The notes: generated from the letters alone by a model not told the origin. A DNA stretch of 64,000 nucleotides from CALLPQ01 sp964392325 (GCA_964392325.1 CAYMPJ010000007.1:1-64000), one strand, 5' to 3'. Counted from the stretch's first letter, positions 34,146 to 43,726 are shown. A program made the numbers and translations.

Positions 34146-35060
34146 ATGCTCTTTACAAAAAAAAATGCTGAACAAAAACGTGAAGTTTTTCGCAAACAAC
34201 TAAATTCCGGGAAGTTATTAAAATTCCCCGGTGCCTTTAATCCGCTTTGCGCGCAAATGATCGAGCAAAAACAAGGCTTCGATGGTGTTTACATTTCAGG
34301 CGCGGTGATGGCGGCGGATTTATGCTTGCCAGATATTGGCCTAGCCACCATGACGGAGTTTGTTGATCGCGGTCAACAAATTTCCCGCGTAACTGATCTT
34401 CCTGCCATTATCGATGTTGATACAGGCTTTGGGGAGCCCATGGCGGCGGCGCGGACAATACGCTCGATGGAGGAAGCCGGGCTTTCTGGATGTCATATCG
34501 AAGATCAGGTTATGCCAAAACGATGTGGGCATCTTGATGGTAAAGAGATTGTGCCGGTTGAAACAATGTTACAGCGGGTTCGCGCGGCGGCCGAAGCCAA
34601 ACGGGATTCAAATTTCGTTCTTATTGCAAGGTCTGATGCAAGAGCAATTGAAGGTCTGGATCAATCTATTGATCGTATGAAGGCCTATATCGATGCCGGT
34701 GCAGATATGATTTTCCCGGAAGCGATGAAATCGGAACAAGAGTTTGAAGCGGTAAGAAAAGCCATTGATGTTCCGCTTTTGGCAAATATGACCGAGTTCG
34801 GGAAGTCGCGCCTTTTAAGTGATAAGGAATTGGAAAATCTTGGCTTTAACATGGTGATTTACCCCGTCACAACTTTGCGCCTTGCAATGGGGGCATGTGA
34901 TATCGGTCTTGACCGTATATTGGCTGATGGCGATCAAAATGGCATATTGGATATGATGCAGCACCGCAGGGATTTATATCAAAACCTTCTGTATCATGAA
35001 TATAATAAGTTTGATGATTCGCTTTATAATTTTCAAGTTGGTGATACGCCGATGGATTAA
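34146..35060 (+). CDS. prpB: 2-Methylisocitrate lyase
   Basis: PrpB splits 2-methylisocitrate into pyruvate and succinate, the last step of the methylcitrate cycle. The active-site loop KRCGHLDGK and the metal-binding DVDTGFGEP are intact, and ARSDAR and the C-terminal MTEFGKSR segment follow the family. The ATG at 34146 has AAGG eight bases upstream; an in-frame GTG at 34137 would add three residues. The length of 304 residues is standard. Next on the strand is a small multidrug transporter, 35 bases on. Confidence 0.96.
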   Translation: MLFTKKNAEQKREVFRKQLNSGKLLKFPGAFNPLCAQMIEQKQGFDGVYISGAVMAADLCLPDIGLATMTEFVDRGQQISRVTDLPAIIDVDTGFGEPMAAARTIRSMEEAGLSGCHIEDQVMPKRCGHLDGKEIVPVETMLQRVRAAAEAKRDSNFVLIARSDARAIEGLDQSIDRMKAYIDAGADMIFPEAMKSEQEFEAVRKAIDVPLLANMTEFGKSRLLSDKELENLGFNMVIYPVTTLRLAMGACDIGLDRILADGDQNGILDMMQHRRDLYQNLLYHEYNKFDDSLYNFQVGDTPMD

Positions 35061-35095
35061 GGCGAGAACCCTGGAGCAAAGTAGAGGCGAAATTT

Positions 35096-35422
35096 ATGAG
35101 TTGGTTGTATTTATCTGTCGCAATTGTCTTTGAGGTAATCGCTACATCTGCCCTTAAAGCCTCTAATGGATTTAACGAAACTGTACCATCACTGATTTGC
35201 ATCGGCGGCTATGCAATATCATTTTACTTTTTCTCATTGTCGCTAAAAATACTTCCTGTCGGTATTGCCTATGCAATTTGGTCGGGTGTTGGTATTGTTT
35301 TAATTAGCTTAATTGGCTTCATTGTGTTTAAGCAATCGATAGATATGCCAGCAATAATTGGTATAGGAATGATTATTTCCGGTGTCATTACTATAAATTT
35401 ATTTTCAAATATAATCGGATAA
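35096..35422 (+). CDS. SMR-family small multidrug efflux protein
   Basis: This protein of 108 residues has four transmembrane helices and the essential membrane-embedded glutamate of the EmrE family (residue 13 in VFEVIATSALK). The second helix region with GYAISFYFFSLSLKILPVG and the GIAYAIWSGVG stretch fit closely. EmrE-type dimers export cations or guanidinium with protons. It lies inside the propionate cluster between prpB and the ABM gene, with GAGG before the ATG, so it is probably co-transcribed; why is unclear. Confidence 0.9.
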   Translation: MSWLYLSVAIVFEVIATSALKASNGFNETVPSLICIGGYAISFYFFSLSLKILPVGIAYAIWSGVGIVLISLIGFIVFKQSIDMPAIIGIGMIISGVITINLFSNIIG

Positions 35423-35425
35423 ACA

Positions 35426-35788
35426 ATGGATAAGGGTAAGGATAAGGATAAAAATGAATTGCAATCGGCTTACGCTGTAATTTTTACGGCGCAACGCACG
35501 CACGATGATACCCAAGAGGCTTATGCGATTGCAGCAAAGAGAATGGAAGAACTAGCCCAAACAATGCCGGGATATTTAGGACTTGTTTCTACGCGCGATG
35601 AAAATGGTTTTGGAATTACAATTTCATATTGGGAGAGTGAAGACGCAATAAAAGCCTGGCGCGATCATCTTGAACATAGTGCAGTCCGCGAGCGCGGTAG
35701 AGACGAATGGTATTTGAATTATAAATTACAGGTTGCGAAAATTGAACGCAGCTATGCATGGAATAAATTGGAGAATAACAATGAGTGA
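35426..35788 (+). CDS. Antibiotic biosynthesis monooxygenase (ABM) domain protein
   Basis: The protein of 120 residues has a Lys/Asp-rich N-terminus of about 14 residues and then a ferredoxin-like ABM domain. MPGYLGLVSTRDENGFGITISYW is the typical core (pieces MPGYLGLVSTRDE and ITISYWESEDAIKAWRDH), followed by HSAVRERGRDEWYL. Family members include small monooxygenases and heme-degrading enzymes, many without known substrate. It begins three bases after the SMR stop and its last eight bases overlap prpC, so it is translationally coupled to prpC. Confidence 0.85.
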   Translation: MDKGKDKDKNELQSAYAVIFTAQRTHDDTQEAYAIAAKRMEELAQTMPGYLGLVSTRDENGFGITISYWESEDAIKAWRDHLEHSAVRERGRDEWYLNYKLQVAKIERSYAWNKLENNNE

Positions 35789-36926
35789 TAATGATATCAA
35801 ATATGGATTAGCCGGTGTTGTAACAGATGATACAGCTGTTTCTAAAGTCATGCCTGAAATTAATTCCCTAACCTATCGTGGATATAAAGTGCAGGATTTG
35901 GCCAGCCAATGCGGGTTTGAAGAGGTGGCTTATCTGATCTGGAATGGGGAATTACCAAACCAGTCCCAGCTAGATGATTTTATTGCCCTCGAAAAATCAG
36001 AGCGCGGCCTATCCGATGATTTACACAATGTAATCAAGCGTTTCAATAAAGACGCTCACCCTATGGATACGCTACGCACGGCGATCAGCTTTTTAGGTCA
36101 GGAAGATAATTCTGCGGAAGAGTCTTCACCTCAAGGTCTCTACGAAAAGTCAGTCAGAATGTATGCAAAAATCCCGGAAATGATTGCCGCCGATTATCGC
36201 CATAAACAGGGAAAAGATCCTATTAAACCTGACAATAGTCTCGGATTTAATGAGAATTTCTTCAATATGTGTTTTGGCGAAGTGCCGGCCCCTGAAGTCA
36301 TTAAGTGCTTTGATATCTCGATGACATTATATGCCGAACACTCATTTAACGCCTCTACTTTTGCGGCGCGTGTGATTGCTTCTACAACATCGGATATCTA
36401 TTCTGCTGTAACCGGCGGGGTTGGTGCTTTAAAAGGTCCGCTTCATGGCGGCGCAAATGAATCGGTGATGCATATGTTGAAAGATGTCGGCACACCTGAA
36501 AATGCGAAAGCCTGGATGCTTGATGCGCTTGCAACGAAGAAAAAAATTATGGGCTTTGGCCACCGCGTTTATCGCTCAGGAGATAGCCGGGTTCCAACAA
36601 TGACGGACGCTTTTGAGAAAATGGTGTCGGTCATCGATAGCGATGAGGCCAAAAAATATTGGGAAATGAGTCGCATTCTTGATGATACTATGGTTGAAGC
36701 AAAAGGGATTTATCCTAATCTCGATTTTCCAGCTGGTCCGGCCTACTATTTGATGGGTTTTGAAATACCGATGTTTACACCTTTATTCGTTGCAAGCCGC
36801 ATCACCGGTTGGACCGCGCATGTTATGGAGCAATTGGCCGATAACAAGCTTATTCGTCCTCTATCAAATTATACGGGTAGCGCGCAGCGCGACGTCATAG
36901 CCCTCGCAAAGCGAACCGCTAAATAG
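35781..36926 (+). CDS. prpC: 2-Methylcitrate synthase (citrate synthase family)
   Basis: PrpC joins propionyl-CoA and oxaloacetate to 2-methylcitrate. The start ATG at 35781 has GGAG upstream and overlaps the ABM gene by eight bases. The citrate synthase signatures are complete: SLTYRGYKVQDLA at the N-terminus, HGGANESVMHML with a catalytic histidine, and GFGHRVYRSGDSR with the second. The length of 381 residues fits the short, NADH-insensitive PrpC group rather than the long hexameric citrate synthase. Its place beside prpD and prpB supports the methylcitrate role. Confidence 0.93.
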   Translation: MSDNDIKYGLAGVVTDDTAVSKVMPEINSLTYRGYKVQDLASQCGFEEVAYLIWNGELPNQSQLDDFIALEKSERGLSDDLHNVIKRFNKDAHPMDTLRTAISFLGQEDNSAEESSPQGLYEKSVRMYAKIPEMIAADYRHKQGKDPIKPDNSLGFNENFFNMCFGEVPAPEVIKCFDISMTLYAEHSFNASTFAARVIASTTSDIYSAVTGGVGALKGPLHGGANESVMHMLKDVGTPENAKAWMLDALATKKKIMGFGHRVYRSGDSRVPTMTDAFEKMVSVIDSDEAKKYWEMSRILDDTMVEAKGIYPNLDFPAGPAYYLMGFEIPMFTPLFVASRITGWTAHVMEQLADNKLIRPLSNYTGSAQRDVIALAKRTAK

Positions 36927-36945
36927 TCTATCAGGAGAAACTACC

Positions 36946-37722
36946 ATGGCTTATGAATGCATTTTAACACAGATAGAGGGTAATGTTGGCGTTTTAACAT
37001 TGCACCGACCCAAAGCAATGAATGCGTTCAATAAGCAAATCATGGATGAGGTCACACAAGCCCTGAAGGATTTTGAAGCAGCCGATGAAATAGGCTGTAT
37101 TGTCATAACGGGAAGTGAAAAAGCTTTTGCTGCTGGCGCTGATATTAAAGAGATGCAATCTCTCAATTATGTTGATGTCTATAAAGATAATTTTCTAACC
37201 CAGAATTGGGAAGAGGTAACCCGGTGCCGTAAACCTGTGATAGCCGCCGTTGCCGGTTATGCCCTTGGTGGAGGGTGTGAACTTGCAATGATGTGCGATT
37301 TTATTCTCGCTGCGGATAATGCAAAATTTTCTCAGCCGGAAATCACCATTGGTACTATGCCCGGAGCAGGGGGCACACAGCGTCTTGCTCGCTCCATAGG
37401 CAAAGCAAAAACCATGGAAATGTGTCTTACCGGGCGCATGATGGACGCAGAAGAGGCGGAGCGTTGCGGACTTGTCTCGCGGATTATTCCCGCTGCAGAT
37501 TTAAAAGCAGAAGCGATTAAAACTGCCCAACTGATTTGTGAATTCTCGCGCCCCGCTGTCATGCTAACCAAGGAAGCTGTTAATCGCGGATATGAAGTGG
37601 GCCTCAGCGAGGGCGTGCGCTTTGAGCGACGTGTATTTCACTCGACCTTTGCGACCGATGACCAAAAAGAGGGCATGGCTGCCTTCGTGGAAAAACGCAA
37701 ACCGAACTTCAAAAACCGCTAG
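36946..37722 (+). CDS. Enoyl-CoA hydratase
   Basis: This crotonase of 258 residues hydrates trans-2-enoyl-CoA during fatty-acid beta-oxidation. The oxyanion-hole and catalytic glutamate segments read AAGADIKEM, GYALGGGCELAMMCD and QPEITIGTMPGAGGT; both catalytic glutamates (in GCELA and PEITIG) are present, as in true hydratases. The ATG has AGGAG upstream and the gene starts 19 bases after prpC. Linking odd-chain or branched fatty-acid breakdown, which gives propionyl-CoA, with the methylcitrate genes would make sense; that is inference. Confidence 0.93.
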   Translation: MAYECILTQIEGNVGVLTLHRPKAMNAFNKQIMDEVTQALKDFEAADEIGCIVITGSEKAFAAGADIKEMQSLNYVDVYKDNFLTQNWEEVTRCRKPVIAAVAGYALGGGCELAMMCDFILAADNAKFSQPEITIGTMPGAGGTQRLARSIGKAKTMEMCLTGRMMDAEEAERCGLVSRIIPAADLKAEAIKTAQLICEFSRPAVMLTKEAVNRGYEVGLSEGVRFERRVFHSTFATDDQKEGMAAFVEKRKPNFKNR

Positions 37723-37848
37723 GTTCAGGATTTAACTGTTTGTATAAGTGTGAGCATGTGTTTTCCGGCTCAGCGGGAATATAATGATTTTAATATAAAC
37801 GAATTGCTCTAACTTATCTGAAAACTATAAGCTTTTCTCTCAGGTCTC

Positions 37849-39720
37849 ATGGAAAATCTTGTCCTTGCAGTAACACTTATCGGTATCTTGGGTATCGGGG
37901 CACAATGGTTAGCGTGGAGAATAAATCTCCCTGCTATCGTGTTGATGGCTATTGCGGGTATTCTGGCGGGTCCTGTATTGGGGATTTTTTCCTCTTTCCT
38001 AACCCCCGAACAGCAAACCGGCTTACCGCCGATTGAAGCCATATTTGGGGAGTTTTATCGCCCTATCATTGGGATTGCGGTCGCGGTCATTCTTTTTGAA
38101 GGGGGATTAACCCTCAATTTTTCCGAATTGCGAGGGATTGGTAAAGGCGTTCGTCGACTGGTATTTCCGGGCGTACCGATTGCGTGGGGATTGGGCATTT
38201 TAGCTGCTTATCATGTGGGGGGACTTTCTCTACCCATCGCCATTTTATTTGCCGGTATCATGATTGTAACCGGCCCAACCGTTATCATCCCCCTGCTCCG
38301 TCAATCTAAATTGAGTTCCCGCCCGTCAACATTGTTGAAATGGGAAGGCATTGTAAATGATCCCATTGGCGCGCTTTTGGCGGTCCTCGTCTATGAGGTT
38401 CTCACCTTTGACGCCAGTCATGGCACCAGCGGTCAGATCGCGGGTACGCTCCTCATCGCATCCATCCTATCTTCTTTACTCGGGTTCGCACTGGGCCAGC
38501 TCATTGCATTCCTGTTTCGAAATGGTCATGTGCCGGAATATTTGAAACCGCCCGTTTTGCTTGCAACAGTGTTGGTTTGTTTTGAATTTGCCAACCAACT
38601 TCAACATGAAGCAGGGTTATTATCCGTTACCGTGATGGGGGTAACACTGGCAAATGCCAAGATTGCCAGCATAAACCAGTTACGCCATTTTAAAGAAAAC
38701 ATCACGATCTTGCTGGTCTCCGGCGTATTTGTGATGTTGACGGCCAACCTCACATGGGACGTTCTCGCCGATATTGACTGGCGTATGATCGCACTCATTT
38801 TTGTTATGCTATTTGTCGTTCGCCCGATTGCGGTTTTGGCCTCTACCATCGGGTCAGAACTGCCTTTATCCGAGCGTTTACTGGTCGCGTGGATTGCCCC
38901 GCGCGGGATCGTTGCCGTTGCAGTTTCCAGTTTTTTTGGGGCTTCACTCGTAGAAGCCGGGTATGCTGATGGCGCCAAGCTTATACCCCTAGCTTTCGGG
39001 ATGGTGTTTGCAACCGTTGTTTTGCATGGCTTTTCAATCAGCCCATTAGCCAAGCTTTTAGAATTGGCATCACGTGAGCGCCCCGGCGTTTTAATCGTTG
39101 GCGCGAGCCTCTGGTCAGTAGAACTTGCCACAAAGTTGAAAGAGTTGGAGGTTCCCGTCACGGTTGCCGATTCCAGTTATAGGCGGTTACGCCCGGCGCG
39201 CCTTGCCAATATTCCCACTTATTATGGTGAAATTTTATCAGAGGTGACGGAACATCATATGGATTTAAACCGTTTCGGGTATTTGCTCGCCCTTAGTGGA
39301 AATGAAAGCCATAATGCGCTGGTCTGTACCGACCTTGCGCCAGATCTTGGCAGGGCACAAATTTTTCAGGTGAATGCGCGCGTAAAAGATAATGACCATC
39401 GTCAGGAACTTTCATATACGTTACGCGGTAAAACATTTTTACATTCATCAACAGCTATTGATGAGCTATTGCGCAGACACTACGCAGGTTGGATTTTTCA
39501 ACGCACAAAATTATCTGCGGAATATCCTCCAGAAAAATATCTCGAAGATGCAGATAGTGAAATGGAAATCGTGCTTGTTATGCGTAAAGATACCCCTATC
39601 TTTGCATCACGGGAAATCCCCGTTAAACCTGAAATTGGTGATACGGTTATTGCCTATATTCCAAAGCCAGCAGAAAAAATTAAAGCTGCGTCCAAACCCG
39701 TACAGGAAGAACCAGCATAA
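37849..39720 (+). CDS. CPA1-family Na+(K+)/H+ antiporter with TrkA-N domain
   Basis: The protein of 623 residues has an N-terminal cation/proton antiporter part of about 12 helices. FEGGLTLNF and the ion-binding Asn-Asp pair in KWEGIVNDPIGALLA are the CPA1 signature. From about residue 400 a soluble Rossmann TrkA-N-like domain (GVLIVGASLWSVELATKL) follows, and then a C-terminal TrkA-C-like stretch. Such fusions tie transport to nucleotide sensing. The ATG at 37849 follows a pyrimidine-rich leader, and no strong ribosome-binding site is seen. It stands alone between enoyl-CoA hydratase and the kinase gene. Confidence 0.93.
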   Translation: MENLVLAVTLIGILGIGAQWLAWRINLPAIVLMAIAGILAGPVLGIFSSFLTPEQQTGLPPIEAIFGEFYRPIIGIAVAVILFEGGLTLNFSELRGIGKGVRRLVFPGVPIAWGLGILAAYHVGGLSLPIAILFAGIMIVTGPTVIIPLLRQSKLSSRPSTLLKWEGIVNDPIGALLAVLVYEVLTFDASHGTSGQIAGTLLIASILSSLLGFALGQLIAFLFRNGHVPEYLKPPVLLATVLVCFEFANQLQHEAGLLSVTVMGVTLANAKIASINQLRHFKENITILLVSGVFVMLTANLTWDVLADIDWRMIALIFVMLFVVRPIAVLASTIGSELPLSERLLVAWIAPRGIVAVAVSSFFGASLVEAGYADGAKLIPLAFGMVFATVVLHGFSISPLAKLLELASRERPGVLIVGASLWSVELATKLKELEVPVTVADSSYRRLRPARLANIPTYYGEILSEVTEHHMDLNRFGYLLALSGNESHNALVCTDLAPDLGRAQIFQVNARVKDNDHRQELSYTLRGKTFLHSSTAIDELLRRHYAGWIFQRTKLSAEYPPEKYLEDADSEMEIVLVMRKDTPIFASREIPVKPEIGDTVIAYIPKPAEKIKAASKPVQEEPA

Positions 39721-39908
39721 CTTTCTATTGTCCCTAATTGGGTCGCGCTTTGGATAAATCCGGTTGCATATGTCTCACTTTGATACAGATATCTGAAAAA
39801 TCACATTCGAATTCGTGTGGTTTTAAAATGAATAATACCTCCTGCTTGCGTTTTAACGAGGAATTAGCGCTTTGATGCATATTCTATGAGTCTTGAAGAG
39901 GCCGGAAT

Positions 39909-40859
39909 ATGTACACCAATATTTCTCAAATTGATCATTTAAAAAATGGGAGCTCGCCCTTATCGCAATTGACCCGGAACATGTCCGGGGCTTTAGTGCG
40001 TGCTCAAGCGGAACGGGATATCAAGAATGCCCGGGCTGCGGCGGAAGCAGCGATCAGGATGCGATCGTCTTTTCTGGAAAATATGAATCACGAATTGCGC
40101 ACGCCGTTAAATGCCATCATTGGTTTTGCGACCATGTTACAAGAGCGCGATACCTATAAGCTCAGCGCGGACCAAGAAAATACATATTACGAATATATTC
40201 TTCAGTCTGCCGATCTATTGCTTGGGCATATTAATACAATTCTGGAAGTATCGGCCCTCGATAATGGTTCCGTGGAACCGGATCATAGTTGCGTAAATCC
40301 GGTAGATTTAATCAATGACGCTGTGGCTAGCGTAGAGGTGCAGGCACAAGCGGCCAATGTGAGTATTTTCACAGGTACTGACGAGATAAATCAGGGCGCG
40401 CGGGTGCGGTCTGAGAAAATAAATCTGATCTGGGCCGATGCTGAACGCGCAGGACAGGCGTTAGACCATTTGTTGCAGACCGCGATTAAATCTTGTGTCA
40501 CGCAAGGGCGCAAAAGTGGGAAGATTTATGTGCGCCTCTCTTCACGGCGTGAGGGTTGGGTAGAAATTCAAATACGCGATGATGGTCACGGATTTCCCGC
40601 TGATGAGCTAGAGCAAGCCTGCAATGCATTTGGTGAGCTTCATCGTGGGTTGAGCAAGCCTTTTACCGGGCCCAGTGTTGGCATCGCCATCGCAAAAACT
40701 TTTATCGAAATGCAAGGCGGTCAATTCACAATTAAAAGCCGGACCGAGAAGGGAACTTTGTCAACAATTGCATTTCCACTCGCCGATGCCAATCAGTTAG
40801 AAAAATTTAATGATCAACAAGAAGATTTAGAATGCTTGATGGAGAAATCAGTCTCATGA
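39909..40859 (+). CDS. Soluble histidine kinase with degenerate ATP-binding N box
   Basis: The protein of 316 residues has no transmembrane segment and no sensor domain I recognise. A coiled-coil (about 30-55) leads into a DHp domain with FLENMNHELRTPLNAIIGFA; the histidine at about residue 61 is the phosphorylation site. The HATPase domain follows from about 165. Its G1 box is kept as DDGHGFP, but in the N box (QALDHLLQTAIKSC) both conserved asparagines, including the magnesium-coordinating one, are His and Thr, and the G2 box reads GPSVGIAIAK. It may be a pseudokinase or have altered nucleotide use. A HerA-like ATPase gene follows after 25 bases. Confidence 0.85.
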   Translation: MYTNISQIDHLKNGSSPLSQLTRNMSGALVRAQAERDIKNARAAAEAAIRMRSSFLENMNHELRTPLNAIIGFATMLQERDTYKLSADQENTYYEYILQSADLLLGHINTILEVSALDNGSVEPDHSCVNPVDLINDAVASVEVQAQAANVSIFTGTDEINQGARVRSEKINLIWADAERAGQALDHLLQTAIKSCVTQGRKSGKIYVRLSSRREGWVEIQIRDDGHGFPADELEQACNAFGELHRGLSKPFTGPSVGIAIAKTFIEMQGGQFTIKSRTEKGTLSTIAFPLADANQLEKFNDQQEDLECLMEKSVS

Positions 40860-40884
40860 ATATCAACATAAAGAGGGGGAATTA

Positions 40885-42660
40885 ATGTCACAAACATCGA
40901 TTAGAAAACAATTGCGCAAACGCGAGGGTAACATCACCCATCGCCAGGAAGTCTCAGAGGAAAGTAATGTAAATTCTTCTAGGCTGGATGCCGATTCAAA
41001 CACAATCAAGACGCAAGCCAATCCCAATCAGGATGTTATTGGGGAAATAATATCTGTTACCGGGTCTCACGCGCTTGCAATGTTGAATGAGCGGACAAAA
41101 GATCGCAGCTCCCAGATGCGTTTGGAACTTGGAGCAATTTTAACAATTGATACAGGCAGCGCGATTGTTCTTTGCCTGATTGGCGGCATGAGTATTCCCG
41201 CTCCCTCGAATGATACGGCTCATCAAGGGGTTAAAATTCTTGAGCTTGAACTGATCGGTGAATTTCTCCGTTCATCAGCAAAAGGGCCAGCTCGTTTTCA
41301 CCGCGGTGTATCTGCATATCCAAGCCTTGGTGATCCCGTATCCGTTGCGGGACGAAATGAATTAACAGCCCTTTTTGCGTCAAGTGGTGGTTCGAGTGTC
41401 CGCATTGGCGTCGTCAAGCAAGATGCTTCAATTCCTGCAACGATTAATATTGATGACTTGTTCTCTCGCCACGCTGCGATTTTAGGAACAACGGGAGCAG
41501 GAAAATCATGCGCTGTCTCATTGATGATGCAGGCGATTACAGATCGCTATCAAAGCGCGCATATTGTTATCCTAGATCCGCATAATGAATATTCACGCTG
41601 TTTTGGTGATAAAGCGGTTGTGTTTGATCCGGCCTCTTTTAATCTACCCTTCTGGATGCTTACATTTGATGAATTGATCGAGGTGCTATATCCGGGGCGT
41701 AGCGGGTCAGAAGCAGAAATTGAAATTTTGAGCGAAATGATTCCAATTGTGAAAAAAATGGGTCATTCATCTTCACAATCCACCCTTCGCAACGCAACGC
41801 CAAACCGGATGTTGGAGAGTTCACATATAACCGTTGATACACCAACGCCCTATCGACTGTCTGATTTGCTCTCCTTGCTAGATAAAGCGCTTGGCGGTTT
41901 GAACAATACGCAAAATATGATTCCCTATAAAAAATTGCGGAATCGTTTGTACACAATCAGCCAAGATGCGCGTTATACATTTATGTTCGGGAGTTTAAGC
42001 GTTCAAGACACAATGGTAGACACGCTTGCATCCTTGTTCCGAATTCCCGTTGACGGTCAGCCAATCTCAATTATTGAATTAGGGGCCCTGCCAGCTGAAG
42101 TGGCGCAAGTTCTGGTATCTGTGATTTCACGGCTTGCTTTCGAATTTGGCCTTTGGAGCCACGGGGCATCGCCGATAGCAATCATTGTTGAGGATGCCCA
42201 TAGATTTGCTCCGGCTGACCGTTCTTCTGGCTTCTCTCCGACGCGCAAAGCGCTCACGCGCCTTGCTAAAGAGGGGCGAAAAACAGGTGTTTCTCTCTGG
42301 GTTGTCTCCCAACGCCCGACCGAGCTTGATCCGGCTATTCTATCTCAATGCAACACGATCTTTGCCATGCGTCTTGCCAATCAGGCCGATCAGGAAACCT
42401 TGCGGGCGATTGTCCCCGATGCATCGACGAGCTTGTTGAGCTCGCTTCCCTCCCTTGGAATGGGCGAGGCAATCGCCGTGGGTGAGGGGGTTCCGTTACC
42501 AACACGAATTCGGTTTGATGCATTGCGCCGCACAGATGTCCCTCGCAGCCTGACAGCCAGCTTTACAGATGGTTGGACCGTAGAGGTGGACGATGATCAT
42601 TATGTACGCCGTATTGTCGAACAATGGCGTGCCCAACGTATGTTACCCCCTGAGATTTAA
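40885..42660 (+). CDS. HerA-like ATPase (DUF87), FtsK/HerA superfamily
   Basis: The protein of 591 residues starts with about 50 polar, probably disordered residues. A small beta-barrel-like region (VIGEIISVTGSHALAML) follows, and then the ATPase. Walker A is GTTGAGKSC at about 205, a second acidic strand ends in LDPHNEYS, and Walker B lies in AIIVEDAHRFAP with the reversed Glu-Asp order compared with the VDEAH of HerA. VSQRPTELDPAILSQCNT is the arginine-finger/sensor region. HerA hexamers move DNA and usually work with the NurA nuclease, which is not seen here. The start has AGGGGG upstream. It is probably co-transcribed with the kinase. Confidence 0.88.
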   Translation: MSQTSIRKQLRKREGNITHRQEVSEESNVNSSRLDADSNTIKTQANPNQDVIGEIISVTGSHALAMLNERTKDRSSQMRLELGAILTIDTGSAIVLCLIGGMSIPAPSNDTAHQGVKILELELIGEFLRSSAKGPARFHRGVSAYPSLGDPVSVAGRNELTALFASSGGSSVRIGVVKQDASIPATINIDDLFSRHAAILGTTGAGKSCAVSLMMQAITDRYQSAHIVILDPHNEYSRCFGDKAVVFDPASFNLPFWMLTFDELIEVLYPGRSGSEAEIEILSEMIPIVKKMGHSSSQSTLRNATPNRMLESSHITVDTPTPYRLSDLLSLLDKALGGLNNTQNMIPYKKLRNRLYTISQDARYTFMFGSLSVQDTMVDTLASLFRIPVDGQPISIIELGALPAEVAQVLVSVISRLAFEFGLWSHGASPIAIIVEDAHRFAPADRSSGFSPTRKALTRLAKEGRKTGVSLWVVSQRPTELDPAILSQCNTIFAMRLANQADQETLRAIVPDASTSLLSSLPSLGMGEAIAVGEGVPLPTRIRFDALRRTDVPRSLTASFTDGWTVEVDDDHYVRRIVEQWRAQRMLPPEI

Positions 42661-42737
42661 CGGATTTATTGGAAATTTTGACCATTTCCAAGCCGGTAGC
42701 GCTTTAAAAAGACCTGCCGGACTGTTACATCACCTTT

Positions 42738-43709
42738 ATGGTAACATTGATAAAAAATGACAGGACGGAAAACGTCACCAATGCCGCGATACGCCATCCG
42801 GAGAAGCAAAAGCGCCCGGATAGCGAAGTCATGCGCAAACCTGACTGGATTAGAGTAAAAGCCCCGACCTCGAAAGGGTTTCAGGAAACCCGTAAAATTG
42901 TTCAGGATCGCGGGCTTCATACTGTGTGCGAAGAGGCAGCTTGCCCTAATATTGGCGAGTGCTGGTCCAAGAGCCATGCGACCATGATGATCATGGGCGA
43001 TACCTGCACCAGAGCGTGCGCGTTTTGTAATGTCAAAACCGGTAAACCTGCCCCTCTGGATGTAAATGAACCTGAAAAAGTCGCTGATGCCGTCGCCCAG
43101 ATGGGGCTGAAACATGTGGTGATTACTTCTGTCGACCGTGATGACTTGATCGATGGCGGCGCTGCACATTTTGCCGAGACTGTAACGAAAATTCGTGCAG
43201 GGAATAAAAATACAACGATTGAAATTTTAACACCGGATTTCTTGCGAAAAGAAGAATACGCCAATCTCGTAATTGATTCAAAACCGGATGTGTTCAACCA
43301 TAATCTCGAGACCGTGCCCCGGCTTTATCTCTCTATCCGTCCCGGTGCACGTTATTACAATTCCTTGCGCTTGCTGGAACGGGTTAAAGAGAGCGACCCG
43401 AATATGTTCACCAAATCCGGTCTGATGGTTGGTCTTGGTGAGACCCGCGAAGAAGTAATGCAGGTCATGGATGATATGCGCTCGGCAGGAATCGATTTCC
43501 TGACCATTGGTCAATATCTTCAACCGACAAGAAAGCACGCCCCCGTCGATCGATTTGTTACGCCGGAAGAATTCAAGTCCTATGAAGTTCTTGCGCGTTC
43601 AAAAGGGTTTTTAATGGTTTCTGCCAGTCCGCTCACAAGATCCTCTCATCATGCGGGTGAGGATTTTGCCAAGCTGCAAGCCGCAAGAGCCGCCAAAACT
43701 GGCCCCTAA
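42738..43709 (+). CDS. lipA: Lipoyl synthase
   Basis: LipA inserts two sulfur atoms into octanoyl groups on lipoate-dependent enzymes such as pyruvate and 2-oxoglutarate dehydrogenase. The radical-SAM cluster CTRACAFC and the auxiliary cluster ligands in CEEAACPNIGEC are present, and the C-terminal RSSHHAGEDF gives the serine ligand. The N-terminal RHPEKQKRPDSEVMRKPDW matches other alphaproteobacterial LipA proteins, so the ATG at 42738 is preferred over the one at 42831. The length of 323 residues is standard. Confidence 0.97.
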   Translation: MVTLIKNDRTENVTNAAIRHPEKQKRPDSEVMRKPDWIRVKAPTSKGFQETRKIVQDRGLHTVCEEAACPNIGECWSKSHATMMIMGDTCTRACAFCNVKTGKPAPLDVNEPEKVADAVAQMGLKHVVITSVDRDDLIDGGAAHFAETVTKIRAGNKNTTIEILTPDFLRKEEYANLVIDSKPDVFNHNLETVPRLYLSIRPGARYYNSLRLLERVKESDPNMFTKSGLMVGLGETREEVMQVMDDMRSAGIDFLTIGQYLQPTRKHAPVDRFVTPEEFKSYEVLARSKGFLMVSASPLTRSSHHAGEDFAKLQAARAAKTGP

Positions 43710-43726
43710 ACTTTAGCTATTTATCT

